From Gnetum montanum (lineage: Eukaryota; Streptophyta; Gnetopsida; Gnetales; Gnetaceae), in assembly GCA_015680685.1 (NCBI GenBank), contig MNCI01026223.1, positions 224,701 through 257,499 of the forward strand: a stretch of 32,799 nt of DNA, given 5' to 3'. Numbering within the stretch: position 1 is the first letter of the stretch; each line of letters begins with the position of its first letter. The notes beneath the pieces were generated by a model, which saw nothing but the letters and a program-made list of their open reading frames with translations, was not told where the DNA came from and searched no databases. Below are positions 1 through 10,150 of the stretch, piece by piece. The position numbers were made by a program, and so were the translations under genes.

Positions 1-1136
1 AGAAGAAAGTCTCCTAATTAAGCCACAGTTTTCTACACCATTTGGCCTTTTTCCTCTTTCTTCCACCTTTGTTCTCATTCGACAATCCACATCTTGGAAA
101 AGATACCCACATTTCAGCGAATGGTTGATCTTTGGAATGCATTTCCACACCTTGTGGAATGCTAAGTTTAACATGCCCCCAAAAAAAAAAACAAACTTAG
201 ACACCATTAAAGCAAAGTATGAAAATATCTAAATAATAGTGCTAATTGATTAGATAACATCCACTAATTGTAGCCTCATTTATATAGGTATGGATTTCTA
301 TGATGATTGAAGCATGCTATAAAAAAATTACAGTTTGCAAGTAGACTTTAGTCAAATCCATGTTAGATAAAAAAATAGAAATAGTTCAAAGATTGATTTG
401 AAAGCTAATATCTATTTATATAAACAGAGGAAAAAATTCATTGGTAGCAAACAAATTATATAGACTACGAAAAAGAGAATAGACGACGAAAAAAACTATG
501 CAAAAACTGTTGATGGGTGTGAAAGGACACCCACCCCGTAATACACATCCTTCGATTTATTCGGTACGTAACCATTAACGTTCTTGAGCGGTTAATTAGG
601 GAACATCCGTATCCATGTCGGCCTTGCAAATCAATGCCTTTCTCGCACAGTAAAAAAATTATAGTTAATATTCAAAGTCCAGAACTTTCTTGTTTGATGT
701 CCCAAGGCTCTAACGGGGTGCCTGCAAAGCTGCACCTTTTGTCCTTAGTCTTCGCTTTGCAGGACCCAAATTTAGCACAAACTTTGCTTTTCACTGCCAA
801 AAGACGAATCAAATGAATCAACACAAAGCCTAAAGCTTTTTGGGGAAACGTAAAGCAGTGTTCACCCGTCTGGTCAAGTTTTCAAGTTTAGAACACTTTT
901 GTTTGAAAGTGCTACCGGGCATTTACGTTTGTCTATTTTTTGACTGGTCACATCCAAGATCACTGGTTGAATGCAAATTCCCCTCTGGCATCATTATTTT
1001 GTTTAGGCTGTGGTGTTATTATGTGGCGTTGCTTGGGAACGAAGCCCCCGAGTTATTTGTGGCCATTACGCCTGAAAGAACTATTGCAGTTCATGAATTA
1101 GACGCTGCAGAGCCAAGCCGGGAAATCCGCAGAGTC
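1..1136 (+). other. Upstream / 5' leader region of the cytochrome b5 gene
   Basis: AT-rich flank with no recognisable protein family. Positions 411-428 hold a TATA-like stretch (tatttatataaacag). The reading frame of the gene stays open upstream of its ATG back to about 840, but contains no in-frame ATG there, so this part is read as untranslated leader. A tract ending ttttgtttag near 1008 could be the acceptor of an intron in the 5' leader. That is speculative. Confidence 0.4.
411..428 (+). promoter_or_regulatory. Candidate TATA box
   Basis: A TATTTATATAAAC stretch is the best TATA-like match upstream of the cytochrome b5 gene. It would place transcription start near 450-460 and leave a leader of almost 700 bases, long unless an intron is removed. 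Other AT-rich words (for example around 278-288) are alternatives. Confidence 0.25.
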
Positions 1137-2445
1137 ATGGCATCAGAACCAAAAGTTTTGCATTTGGATGAGGTCTCAAAGCACAACAATGTCAAGGATT
1201 GTTGGCTCATCATATCGGGAAAGGCAAGTTTTCCCCTTCGCAGTTCTTAATTAGCTCTGTTTACTAAGAAATGTCTGCCAAGTTGGTGTGGATCTCCAAT
1301 ACGTTTTTCCAATACCTTGATGGTTCAAGTTTGTTTGGCGATTGTATTATATGGGGTTTGTTTATCTTACTGTTTTGGGGCTTAAACTGCGTGCGAGTTC
1401 TTGCAGTTTTGCATTTGCATATGCTACTGTTGATGCCTAAAGGGTTCTTTCTGAAAAGTTGTGTGTGATTTGTCCACCAACTGATTTGCTGTTTGGTTCT
1501 AGCATTTTCTGTATTCTACCCTGTAATAGCTCTTAAACTCCTATAGTTGTAGTGGGCTTCTAAACCCGGAATATTCTTGCCAGGATTATTGTGGTAATGA
1601 TTAAATGTTTAGATTCTGATTGTGTTCTAAGTTTTTTTTTATCAATAAAGTCGTTTTTTTTTGCCTTCTCAGAAATAAATGATTGGGAAGTGGAAGAGTT
1701 TTGGAGTGTTCGCTTTCAATGTTTTATGATCTTGTTATAGCTGAAACACTCTTGCAGTGTTTGCAATAAATTCTACGATGTCTAGAAAAATTTTGTTATT
1801 TTCTATTTTTGGTTGACTTGTGTGCTCTTCTGGATCAATACCAAATATAACAAATCTTACTGGGAATGCCAATTAGGTCTATGATGTCACCAAATTTTTG
1901 GAGGATCATCCTGGAGGAGATGAAGTGCTACTGGCTGCAACTGGTAAATCTTTGTCCACTATCCAAATTTATTAGAAACATTCAATCGGTCCAATAAACC
2001 ATAGATTTTTGTTCTTTGTGTTGCAAATGAAACATATATAAAATTATGCAACTGAAACTACAACTGGAGATTTTATTCTGTCGGTAGATCTGAAATGAAC
2101 TATTGGACAAATATTGATTCAACAAAGTTGCCAATCACCACTGATGCTGTTGACAATATGTGCAATTACATTTAAGCACCATGTGTCATGTCATATGTTT
2201 CAGGTAAAGATGCAACGGAGGATTTTGAAGATGTTGGGCATAGCGATAGCGCCAAATCAATGATGGAGCAATATTATATTGGAGACATAGATCCTTCAAC
2301 GATTCCATTGATGCCAAAGTACACATTACCTATGCAGGAGGAGCGTAGTTCTACTGGTTCTGAAATTATACTGAAGATTTTGCAATTCCTGGTACCTTTG
2401 TTAATTCTTGGAGCTGCTGTTGGAATACACTACTATAGCAAATGA
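1137..2445 (+). CDS. Cytochrome b5, tail-anchored microsomal type (3 coding exons)
   Basis: Exons 1137-1223, 1877-1943 and 2204-2445 join to a 131-residue protein. Cytochrome b5 is a small haem protein of the ER membrane that passes electrons from NADH-cytochrome b5 reductase or P450 reductase to desaturases, hydroxylases and P450s. Residues 1-29 carry the family start (HLDEVSKHNN.KDCWLIISGK). Exon 2 encodes VYDVTKFLEDHPGGDEV with haem ligand His40 in HPGG. Exon 3 carries the second ligand His64 in DVGHS. Residues about 106-127 are a hydrophobic tail anchor, followed by the short luminal end HYYSK. The length is near the 130-140 residues usual for plant forms. ATG 1137 is the first in-frame ATG and gives the normal N-terminus. 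Intron 2 is GT-AG and splits a Gly codon; intron 1 uses a GC donor. No stop or frameshift was seen, so the gene is probably functional. Confidence 0.93.
1224..1876 (+). other. Intron 1 of cytochrome b5, GC-AG type
   Basis: Exon 1 ends GGAAAG and is followed by GCAAGT; the acceptor is aattag before GTCTATGAT. Only this pair gives the conserved GK-VYDVTKF junction in frame. The nearby GT at 1228-1229 would add GCA A and run into a stop (TGA) four codons later. AAG|GCAAGT matches the strong flanking consensus typical of GC donors. The intron is 653 bases, AT-rich, with no coding content noted. Confidence 0.85.
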
Positions 2446-3287
2446 GAATGAACTGTGGGCTTGAACTTTGGCACAATGTTTCAAACAGGGTATATATGGA
2501 TGTTTCAAGCAGTTGCCTAAGTGCATAACTGCATATATGATTTGAGGTAGAGAATTAATCGCTTGATAATGCCTCTGTTGCCATAATGCAGTCATAGATC
2601 ATAATGTTTTGATGTTCACAGTGTAGAACTTTAGTTTCACATTGTTGGCCTTCTGAAGTAAACCAAGGCATATGTCATGTTGGCAGCTCACTCATTCATA
2701 GCTTAACTAGGACTATGAAAGTTTGATGTCATTTGGATTTTTGTTTTTCTGGCAAAAATTTTAAACTTCATAAAATCAATCATACCTTTGGGTGTCATCA
2801 TCAGTAGTCCGTTCAGATGTCATACACGTGTAAAATTTCACTAAATTTTTCTCTTTAGTGCCTATTTTCCTCCAATGTTTTAAAGAAATTTATTTATTGA
2901 ATTTCACTGAATGAAAATCTTTTTACCATCCGAACCGAGCACACCCCATTTACCCCTGTACAGCTTCCGAGAACTATGGTTTCTTGCAGTAAGGTAGTTA
3001 CCAAGGCTTGTCAACCATTAACAGAACAGAAAATGAATCTGGCGAAGATAATGATGAAACCATAAGAGGTTGTACTATTGCCACACTGCATTTTGGGTAT
3101 AAAGAACCCGGGTGGTAATTGAATTTCAAATTCTAAAAAGAAATAGACAGGTGTTCGACCATCAAGTTGCTACATCAAAGCTCAATATTTTGTTAAATAT
3201 TTATCTTATTGTACTTTTTGCACTGATTTTTGTTAGGAAATGTTATCCTAACATTGGTTCGATTATGAGTCAAATGGTGTACAAATG
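2446..3287. other. 3' flank of cytochrome b5, intergenic
   Basis: The 3' untranslated region must lie at its start, but no clear AATAAA signal was found close to the stop. The rest is AT-rich DNA with short chance ORFs only. Confidence 0.5.
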
Positions 3288-3377
3288 CGGATAGCCGTAT
3301 AATGTAATATTTGGATGGTTTGAATTATGATACGGATAGCCGTATAATGTAATATTTGGATGGTTTGAATTATGATA
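3288..3377. repeat. Perfect 45-bp tandem duplication
   Basis: Two head-to-tail copies (3288-3332 and 3333-3377) are identical by eye. Each begins cggatagccgtat, which with the preceding bases of copy 2 forms ATACGG-atag-CCGTAT, a 6-bp stem with a 4-base loop. Identity of the copies implies a recent duplication. Confidence 0.9.
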
Positions 3378-3635
3378 TGTTATTATTTAGTTATTTATTA
3401 AATTTAATCATGTTATAAAGAGTTAAGTCTGTAATTACTATGTTGTTTCATTGGTATTTTATTACATCAAATACTAAGACATTCCAACTTTTACATTATT
3501 GAAAACATTATTCATATCCTTGGAAGATTATCTTAGGGCTTTGATTTTTGTTCTGTTCAATTATGAACATTACCAAAAAGATCTTGTTCATTGTTTATGT
3601 AATTCTGTTATCATTTTTGACATAGTATGGAGTAG

Positions 3636-3781
3636 GTTGGTTGGTGAGTATAACTATCCAAGTTGCTTCCTAAAAAGAAGAAAATTACATCAATTTTTCA
3701 TCTTAGTCGTTGGTTGGTAAGTACAACTATCCAAGTTGCTTCCTAAAAAGAAGAAAATTATATCAATTTTTCATCTTGCTA
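3636..3781. repeat. 73-bp tandem duplication, slightly diverged
   Basis: Copies at 3636-3708 and 3709-3781 share gttggttggt.agta.aac and then tatccaagttgcttcc and the following aaaaagaagaaaatta stretch. They differ at only a few positions plus the last bases. Confidence 0.85.
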
Positions 3782-3859
3782 CTAGACTAGTGAGTGTTTA
3801 GGTTAGCAAATTAGAACCACCAATGATAAGACCTAAAGCTTGTATGCCTCTTCCTAAGA

Positions 3860-4199
3860 ACAAAGCTTTTATGATGACAAATGGAGAGGGCTTGGAAGAC
3901 ACTATTCTTTTGTCCATTGCTATGGATGAAAACAACCATGTCCTACAAATGCTAATTTGCCCAAGGATTTTTTAAAATATGTACAGTTGGTTGATAAAGA
4001 AGATTCTATATATAAAATGTGAAAGACATTGTTAGAAATCTTTAAAGTCGAGAACAAATCAAAGATAGGCTTCCTTCAAAATCAACTTAACACTATGCGG
4101 TTGAAAGAGGAGCATGTTTCCACTTTAGTTAAGAAAGTCTTGGCCTTACAAGCAAGTTTGCGAGCTAGGGATGCCCAAGTATCTAAACAAACTATTTAA
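3860..4199 (+). pseudogene. Decayed Ty1/copia gag (UBN2-type) fragment
   Basis: Translation on the + strand with one frame change and one stop gives EDTILLSIAMDENNHVLQML, then a stop where the family has Trp, then KTLLEIFKVENKSK.GFLQNQL and LKEEHVSTLVKKVLALQA. This is the layout of the copia gag core: an LSI/LSL helix, then W..L...F....N....L...L and a helix after E.VS. In the intact family this is the nucleocapsid precursor that packages element RNA. No LTR, protease or RT of the same family was found beside it, so it is an isolated relic. The fragment ends in a TAA followed by a run of T at 4201-4214. Confidence 0.6.
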
Positions 4200-5150
4200 G
4201 TTTTTTTTTTTTTTTAGTGAAAGCTTTGCCACCATCTTGTAGCACCTTCTTTTCTAGCCATAGGTTGAAGAACATTATATTGGGTTCGAAACCCCTAATG
4301 AATGATTGGGCATGGTAAGAGGAATTGAAAATTGAATTGAACTAATGCAATGATATGAAAATAAAAGAAAATACAATAAAGCCATGATTGAAGAGAAGAA
4401 AAGAAATGATAACAATAAAAGAATAAAGAAAACATAATTATTTAACATAAATCTATAAAAAAGACTAAAAACTAAGCTAAACTAAAAAGAGAAAAAGGAA
4501 TATAAATTTGAAGATTTGAAATATAATCATAAATATCCAATTGTACTACAACATGTTTAGGCACACAAAATATCCATAATTCAAATACATAATGCATGAT
4601 AGAGAATAATTTAATACATGTCTATAAAATATCATAATCATGCCAAGATACAAATAAACTAATGTTGGAAAATAAACATGTCTAAAATCCAAAGATCTGT
4701 GGTAGTAACAAAGATCTCCTTGCTTCACCTAGCTTTGCTCACTTAAAATTAAGAAAAGGGGTTAGTATACACAAAGTAAAAAACATTGGCACCTCCTTTA
4801 GTTGAATTGAGGGCAAGTCTCATGGTGGCTAGATGAAGTTGTGCTAGCCTGCAATACATGTTAATAAGCACAAACAATCCAAACATCATGACTCATACAT
4901 CAAACAAAGTCTAACTAAACTAAATAGTCATCTCCACCCATCAACTTGCAAACAAGGAGGCTAACACATGCCACACTCAATTTTAAATGTGTAAATTGTT
5001 GTAATTAGTACTTTTTCAAATTCCTAAACTAAATGGAAAACTACCATGTGTCATATATTTGGGTCTTTTCTTTTCTTAGGTAGCATCTATAATGTGAAAA
5101 GTTTGCTGCAGTGGAATAAGGTCCCTTTAAGCTTTTGAAATATGGAGGCC
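4200..5150. other. AT-rich intergenic DNA without recognised features
   Basis: Begins with a T-run, then A-rich and low-complexity stretches (4300-4560). Several short chance ORFs on both strands show no motif. It may be old retroelement LTR or untranslated sequence, but nothing in it proves that. Confidence 0.4.
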
Positions 5151-5660
5151 TTACTTGAAAATTCATCTCAAAAGTTGACCACGAGGGATGGCTATCTTGT
5201 GATATTGTAGACCATGGGTTATGGCCTAGTTGTGGTGTGAAGGAAAGGTGCAAATGATGACTATGGATCATAGTCCACTCATGGTTTACAACCACAAGTT
5301 GTGGCAAGCTCATGGTCTAGGATCATGAGTTGTGATGTTACTGTGGTGGTTTGACTACAGGTCATGGTTAGGTCATGGCTCCTTGACTTGTTGTGGATTT
5401 GCTATCCTATGCCTCTATTGTTAATTTGTAATAACCATGCATCATTGTTGACTCATGGTAGCCTAACCACAAGTGAAGATGTTGTTTTAATGTTGCTAAC
5501 CTCTATATCGTGATGGCATGGACCATGAGTCATTGTGGCCTTCTATTGTTGTATCACAAGTTGTGGTGTGGTTGTGGTCATTGTAGTAATGGAGACTTAA
5601 TTCTAAATATACCATGAGTTGACCATTGGTTGTGGTTAGCTCATGGTTTTGTTGGAAAAC
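5150..5660. repeat. Cryptic repeat block of CATGG / TTGTGGT words
   Basis: About 500 bases are built from shuffled short words: tcatggt, accatgag, ttgtggt, cacaagttgtgg and their complements. Copies such as catgagttgtg, catggttag and accacaagt recur at irregular spacing, so there is no single period. It lies just left of the 5' LTR-like copy of element A. Confidence 0.6.
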
Positions 5661-5882
5661 TTGAAGTAGCAAGCTATGGCTTGATTTTTGGGATTTTTGA
5701 GAACAAAAATGGAAGATCCAACTTGGTGATGATATTTTGGGCTTCTTATATAATGCATATTAGCTTGGATTAGGCTTAATACATATTCTTTTGACTACAT
5801 AATATAGATTTCTTTAGGAAAATGGTATTTGAAATAAGAGGTAGCTTGGCTTCATGCTTTGCTAATATTTTTCGCAATACCA

Positions 5883-6597
5883 TGATGTAAAACTAAAGGA
5901 TGGGTAATCCATATGAGTTTGTTTCTATGTTCAGTTTGTCCAAGATAGGTGAGGTTGGTCAACTAGTCCTTGAGAAGGGTCACTACCATCCAAGATAGGT
6001 GAGACCTTTACAGATCAAGAGTCTTGCAGATGATTGATTCTAGTTCATTCTCGGTTTACCTATCTTTTAAGGTTTTGTAGATATCATGATTTTGGATATG
6101 GCTTGTTGGTATATAATCTCATAGATCTTTAGATGGCTTCTTGTGTAGCATGTGCCCTGTTTGTTAGCTTGTTCCAGGTGAACCAAGATGGTTAGCTTTG
6201 CTAGAAGGTTTCTAATCCTTCCTACATGTGTGAATGCATATTTAGGTGGTAGAAGCTAGGTGTTGAATGATGATGAAGCTAGATCTTTGGAGTTCTCTTT
6301 ATGTTTTTAGATTTTATTTATGTTATCTTGATGATCATGATGTATTCAAGCTTATGTAATATTGGGTTATAACAAATATCTTTTGAGGCTATGAACATGT
6401 TATTGTTTGGGATAATGGAATTGCTGCTTAAAGTACTTCAATGTGTCATCATTTAACTATGCATTTTGATTAAGGTTTATAATGCTTAAGGTGATTATTT
6501 TCTCTTGAATATAAGCATTATGATGTCACATGCGCATGTTATAAGCTTTGCATAATTAAACTTAGATTATCTAAGTGTGAAATTTTTGGGTGTGACA
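5883..6597 (+). repeat. Element A, left LTR-like copy
   Basis: Starts TGATGTAAAACTAAAGG and ends GGTGTGACA. It aligns along its length with 9237-9969 with many substitutions and small indels (about 85% identity by eye). Shared landmarks include the direct words ccaagataggtgag, a TTTGGATATGG segment and the terminal attaaactt...gtgaaattt...ggtgtgaca. Confidence 0.75.
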
Positions 6598-6600
6598 AGT

Positions 6601-6612
6601 TGGTATTGGAGC
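6601..6612 (+). other. Primer-binding site, initiator tRNA-Met type (mutated)
   Basis: TGGTATTGGAGC lies three bases after the LTR end. The usual plant iMet primer site is TGGTATCAGAGC, so two bases differ. Position and similarity fix the + orientation of element A. Confidence 0.75.
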
Positions 6613-6650
6613 ATAGTTTTTGGATCACTGATTCGAGTTAGTTTTTACAG

Positions 6651-7640
6651 ATGCCTCTATGAAGAAGAGAAAGTGATGAGGTAAGACCCAATAATGTGCA
6701 ATAACTGGTAAACTTGTTAAGTAATGGGAATAGCCAAGGTGGAGTCACAAGCACAGTGCTTAGCAACCAAAGGCTGGATGGAGAGTTTAGGAAGTTGCTT
6801 CCACCTACATTTAAAGGAACTAATGATCCAACCATGGCCCATGAGTGGGTGGAGGAGATGGAGAAGGCTTTTGGTGTTTTGAGTTGCACACCAACCCAAA
6901 TGATGAGGTTGGCCTTTATCAATTTTAACATGCTGCTAGATGTTGGTGGAATAATTTACTTTAATTTAAAGGATGAGAAGTAAACAACATGACATGGGAT
7001 GACTTTAAGAAGGAGGTAGATGATTGTTATGCCATTAAGACCTATTACGAAAAGAAAGAAGATGAGTTTTATACATTGATGCAAGGTGATATGACAATAA
7101 GTTTTGTGACTTAGTTGAGTATGTTTCTCATGTATTGAAAGATGATGAATCATATGCCAAATTTTTTTGAAGGGCCTAAGGCCATCATCAAATAACATTT
7201 GTCAGCTTTTATTATAACATAGTATGAGGAGGCATGAATGTGAGCACTATAAGTGAAGAGGAACAAAATGGAGGACATAGGATAAGATGAGACAAACACG
7301 AAGATACAAAAAAGGAAGGCCCCAAATAAGATTGATGAGAGGAGAAACAAGAACAAAAGAACAAAGTAAAAGGAACTGGGTAAGAATTTTCCAACTTATT
7401 TCCAACCAAAGGGCCAAGGTGAGATAAGAACATGTTTTTATTACAAGGAAGTAGGTCACATTAAGTTAATTTTCCATAAGCTGAGAAGGGATAATGAGTT
7501 CTTTAGTAATTGTCTTAGAGGTAAAGCATATAGTATCATGGAAGTTCTTGAAGGAAAAGAATGAGGAGTAACTCCAAGGGTATACAACTTGTTGAAAGAT
7601 CAACATGACTTGGGAAAAGGTGTGGTTTCTTCTCTAATCT
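6651..7640 (+). pseudogene. Element A gag relic, chromovirus-like
   Basis: The frame from the ATG at 6651 is broken at once, but 6714-6983 reads FRKLLPPTFKGTNDP..AHEWVEEMEKAFGVLSC. This is the start of the Ty3/gypsy capsid domain (PP.F.G..DP..A..W...ME..F....C). Further on come WDDFKKEVDDCY, FYTLMQG, FCDLVEYV and, at about 7425-7475, CFYYKEVGHIK. That last piece is a zinc knuckle in which the second Cys has become Tyr and the final Cys is lost. Many stops and shifts show it cannot make a working Gag, which would normally form the particle and bind RNA. The motif style resembles the Tekay/Del group of chromoviruses. Confidence 0.75.
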
Positions 7641-7662
7641 TCTAGGAGGAAGATTCCTTAAT

Positions 7663-7686
7663 GAGGGGGAGGGGGAAGGAGGAGAA
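7663..7686 (+). other. Polypurine tract candidate
   Basis: A 24-base run of G and A (gagggggagggggaagg then aggagaa) on the + strand, just after the gag relic. In LTR elements such a tract primes plus-strand DNA synthesis and sits immediately before the 3' LTR. Here the recognisable right LTR copy begins 1.5 kb later. Confidence 0.55.
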
Positions 7687-8509
7687 TATAACCCATTTTT
7701 GATCCCCTATTTTATCTTTATCTTTCATTAATATTTGTTGAATTAAGTCTTGTGGAGGATTTGATCTTATCACCTTTAAATCATTAATGATTATGATTTG
7801 TATATTATGAAATCTTTATATTATCTTTTATTTAACTTGCCTTATATTTTTATGATCTTTCCATTTTGAAATATTTCTCTTTTAAATTCTTATTTTGGTA
7901 TCTAATAACATCTTTTGTTAATATTATTTTGTTGATCTTTTGGATTTAGATACTTCTTATTTCTTGGTGTTTCTTGCTAAGAACAAGTTGATGGTGGCAC
8001 ATGTTGTAAACTAGAACATGGAGTTTTGGAAAGACATCTTTATAATAAACTTGCATAAAGTGTTACTTCTATTTTCTTTGTCTATGTGGACTAGATATTT
8101 TTTATTACTTATTGAGCTCTTATTGAACTTTTTCATTTATTATAAATGTGATTTTTGGAGCTAACTCATTGTAAACCATTGTTGCTATATTGGCTAGAGA
8201 TTGTAATATTGTATTTAATTGTGAGCTCCCATCTATCTCTCTTGCATTACTTGCTCTTTCTCATTAGTTGTATCTTTTGTCCTTGTGATGATTAGATTCC
8301 TTGGTATTTAGCTCATGTGTTGTAGTCCAACCTCCATTATAGCTTTGTTTATTGAGGTAGAGTAACCAATCTAAGCTTTTTTTTCCTTGTTCATTTTCAA
8401 TGTTCTAGTTGTTGTGTACGATTACTACCTTTATCATCCATGTCTTTAAAGTCTTCAATGAATTATTATCTTTCGGTGATCTTTTATGAGCATTTCACCC
8501 TTTTTCCAT

Positions 8510-8720
8510 TTGACTGAGACATCTTGAAGTTCAGGGAGATGTCTTTACTAAAGTATTGGAAATTGCAGAGACTTCTTTTTGGTAGATAACACATCTTGCT
8601 AGAGACGTATCTATAGAAAGAAGACATCTAGTAAGAGATGTATTACCAGAAAGGGAGATGTATCACAAGAGACATCTCCAAGGAGATGTCTTGTAGGAGA
8701 TGTCTTCTGTTGGTAGGTTA
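8510..8720. repeat. Array of direct and inverted AGACATCT words
   Basis: The 8-mer AGACATCT, its complement AGATGTCT and near variants occur many times in about 210 bases. At 8670-8691 the inverted pair AGACATCTCC and GGAGATGTCT is separated by only AA, a 10-bp perfect stem. Such arrays in LTR U3 regions are often regulatory (inference). Confidence 0.7.
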
Positions 8721-8990
8721 AGACATATCACCTTATAGGATTGTTTGAAAATCTACTTAAACTAAGATTTGGAGTTTCATTTTGTATTCAAATAGGTCCC
8801 CTTTGACCTAGAGGCACCTTGAAATCTTTGAAACACATCCAAAATCAGGCCAAACATATTAGTTTCATGGTCATATTATGATTACCATTTATTTTATTCA
8901 TTTGATGTTGTTTTCATAATATTTTGAGTATACCTAATCTTTGATGCCTCTTTCTAATCCCTTAATGATGGATTATTACAAGATTGATAA

Positions 8991-9174
8991 GTAAGCATTG
9001 TGGTTAGTCCTAGATGGCTTCTAGAACTTGATCCACGTCACTTATGATTGTATCCTAGGTGGTAGGATCTAAGTGTTAATGGGTAGGCATTGTGGACATT
9101 AAGGATGACATCCTTGCTTGACCCACATTGCCTATGACTATACTAAGTTTGTAACATTAGGCAAGTAGTGTGAG
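8991..9174. repeat. Imperfect 92-bp tandem duplication
   Basis: Two copies offset by 92 bases share gcattgtgg near the start, then cttga.cca, and a following ctatgattgtatccta / cctatgactatacta segment. Diverged. Confidence 0.5.
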
Positions 9175-9236
9175 GAAATTATCTAGCTAACACTGTCTAC
9201 TCATGTTGCTTGTGAATGTCATGTGGCTAGTTTTCA

Positions 9237-9969
9237 TGATGCAAAACTAAAGGGTGGGTAATAGGTATGAGTCTGTTTCTAGGTTCGCTTCATCCAAGAG
9301 AGGTAAGGTTGGTCAACTGGTCCTTCAGGAAGGTTACTACCATATAAGATAGGTAAGAACTTTACAGACCAAGAGTCCTTGCAGATGATCAATTCTAGTT
9401 CATTCTTAATTTTCCTATCTCTTGATATTTTGTGGATATCATGGTTTTGGATATGGATTTTTGGTATATAATCTCATGGATCTTTAGATGGCTTCTTACT
9501 TATGCAATATGTGTGCCATTCATCAGCTTGTTTTAGGTGCACCAAGGTGGTTAGCTCTACTAGAAGGTTTCTAACCCTTCTTGCATGTGTGGATGCAGAT
9601 TAAGATGGTAGAAGCTAGGTGCTAGATGATGAAGAAGCTGGATCTTTGGAGCTCTCTTTATGTTTTTAGATTTTTTTATGTTGCCTTGATGATCAAGATG
9701 TCTTCAAGCTTATGTAATGTTGGATTATAACAAATCTCTTTTGAGCCTATGAACATGTTATGTTTTGAGATTTAGTTATGGTTTATGGATAATGGAATTG
9801 CTACTTAAAGTACTCTGATGTGTTATCATTTAATCATGCATTTTGGTTAAGGTTTATAATTCCTATGTTGATTATTTTTTGAATTTAAGCATTATGACAT
9901 CACATGCCCATGTTATAAGATTTGTGTAATTAAACTTGAATTATCTGTGTAAAATTTTGGGGTGTGACA
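9237..9969 (+). repeat. Element A, right LTR-like copy
   Basis: Starts TGATGCAAAACTAAAGG and ends GGTGTGACA, parallel to 5883-6597. The base after its end (9970) is where the antisense integrase relic of element A' starts, so this edge is a real junction. Confidence 0.75.
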
Positions 9970-10150
9970 TAAATTAAGTAGTTTGTCATAAATGTTTCAA
10001 TCTACTTCTTCATGCCTAGCCACCAGTACAACCTCTTCAATAACTAATATCTTATTGCTACTAGAATGCACTTGAAACTTGCCAAGATAAGCTTCCTTCA
10101 ATAAATGCTACTACAAGGAATCAGGTACATACACCTAACCCTTACAACAA
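9970..10150 (-). pseudogene. Element A' integrase, zinc-binding N-terminal fragment
   Basis: On the minus strand, pieces VYVPDSL..LLKEAYLGKF and YWWLGMKK, then a stop, then IETFM match the start of gypsy integrase (VP....R..IL.E.H, then Y.WPGM..DI..F). The fragment stops at the edge of element A, before the catalytic D,D,E core, which was not found left of element A. Integrase normally joins the DNA copy to the host chromosome; this relic cannot. Confidence 0.6.

Larger units (their letters stand above)
7687..9236. other. Non-coding interior or U3-like part of element A
   Basis: No protein motif in any frame. It is T-rich at the left, has an array of AGACATCT/AGATGTCT words at 8510-8720, and an imperfect 92-bp tandem duplication at 8991-9174. 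It may be the U3 of a longer 3' LTR starting after the polypurine tract, but nothing left of 5883 matches it. Confidence 0.45.
5883..9969 (+). mobile_element. Element A: gag-only Ty3/gypsy-type LTR element remnant
   Basis: Two related copies of about 0.72 kb (5883-6597 and 9237-9969) flank a 2.6-kb interior on the + strand. The left copy ends tgtgaca and is followed after three bases by an iMet-type primer site. The interior holds a broken gag and a polypurine tract but no protease, RT or integrase. This suggests a non-autonomous or heavily deleted element. The interior is odd: the polypurine tract lies 1.5 kb before the right copy instead of next to it. No matching target duplication was found (tacca at the left, taaat at the right), so the left edge is less certain than the right one. 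Confidence 0.65.

Noticed and set aside
1224-1230. GT at 1228-1229 as the donor of cytochrome b5 intron 1
   Set aside because: It shifts the frame into a stop four codons on and breaks the conserved GK-VYDV reading. The GC donor four bases earlier restores it.
840-1250. 136-codon ORF as a longer N-terminus for cytochrome b5
   Set aside because: It has no in-frame ATG before 1137 and no similarity to the family upstream of it. Its end simply runs into intron 1.
4546-4728. Minus-strand ORFs at 4546-4728 and 5041-5313
   Set aside because: Short, low-complexity or repeat-derived, with no motif and no neighbour in the same frame.
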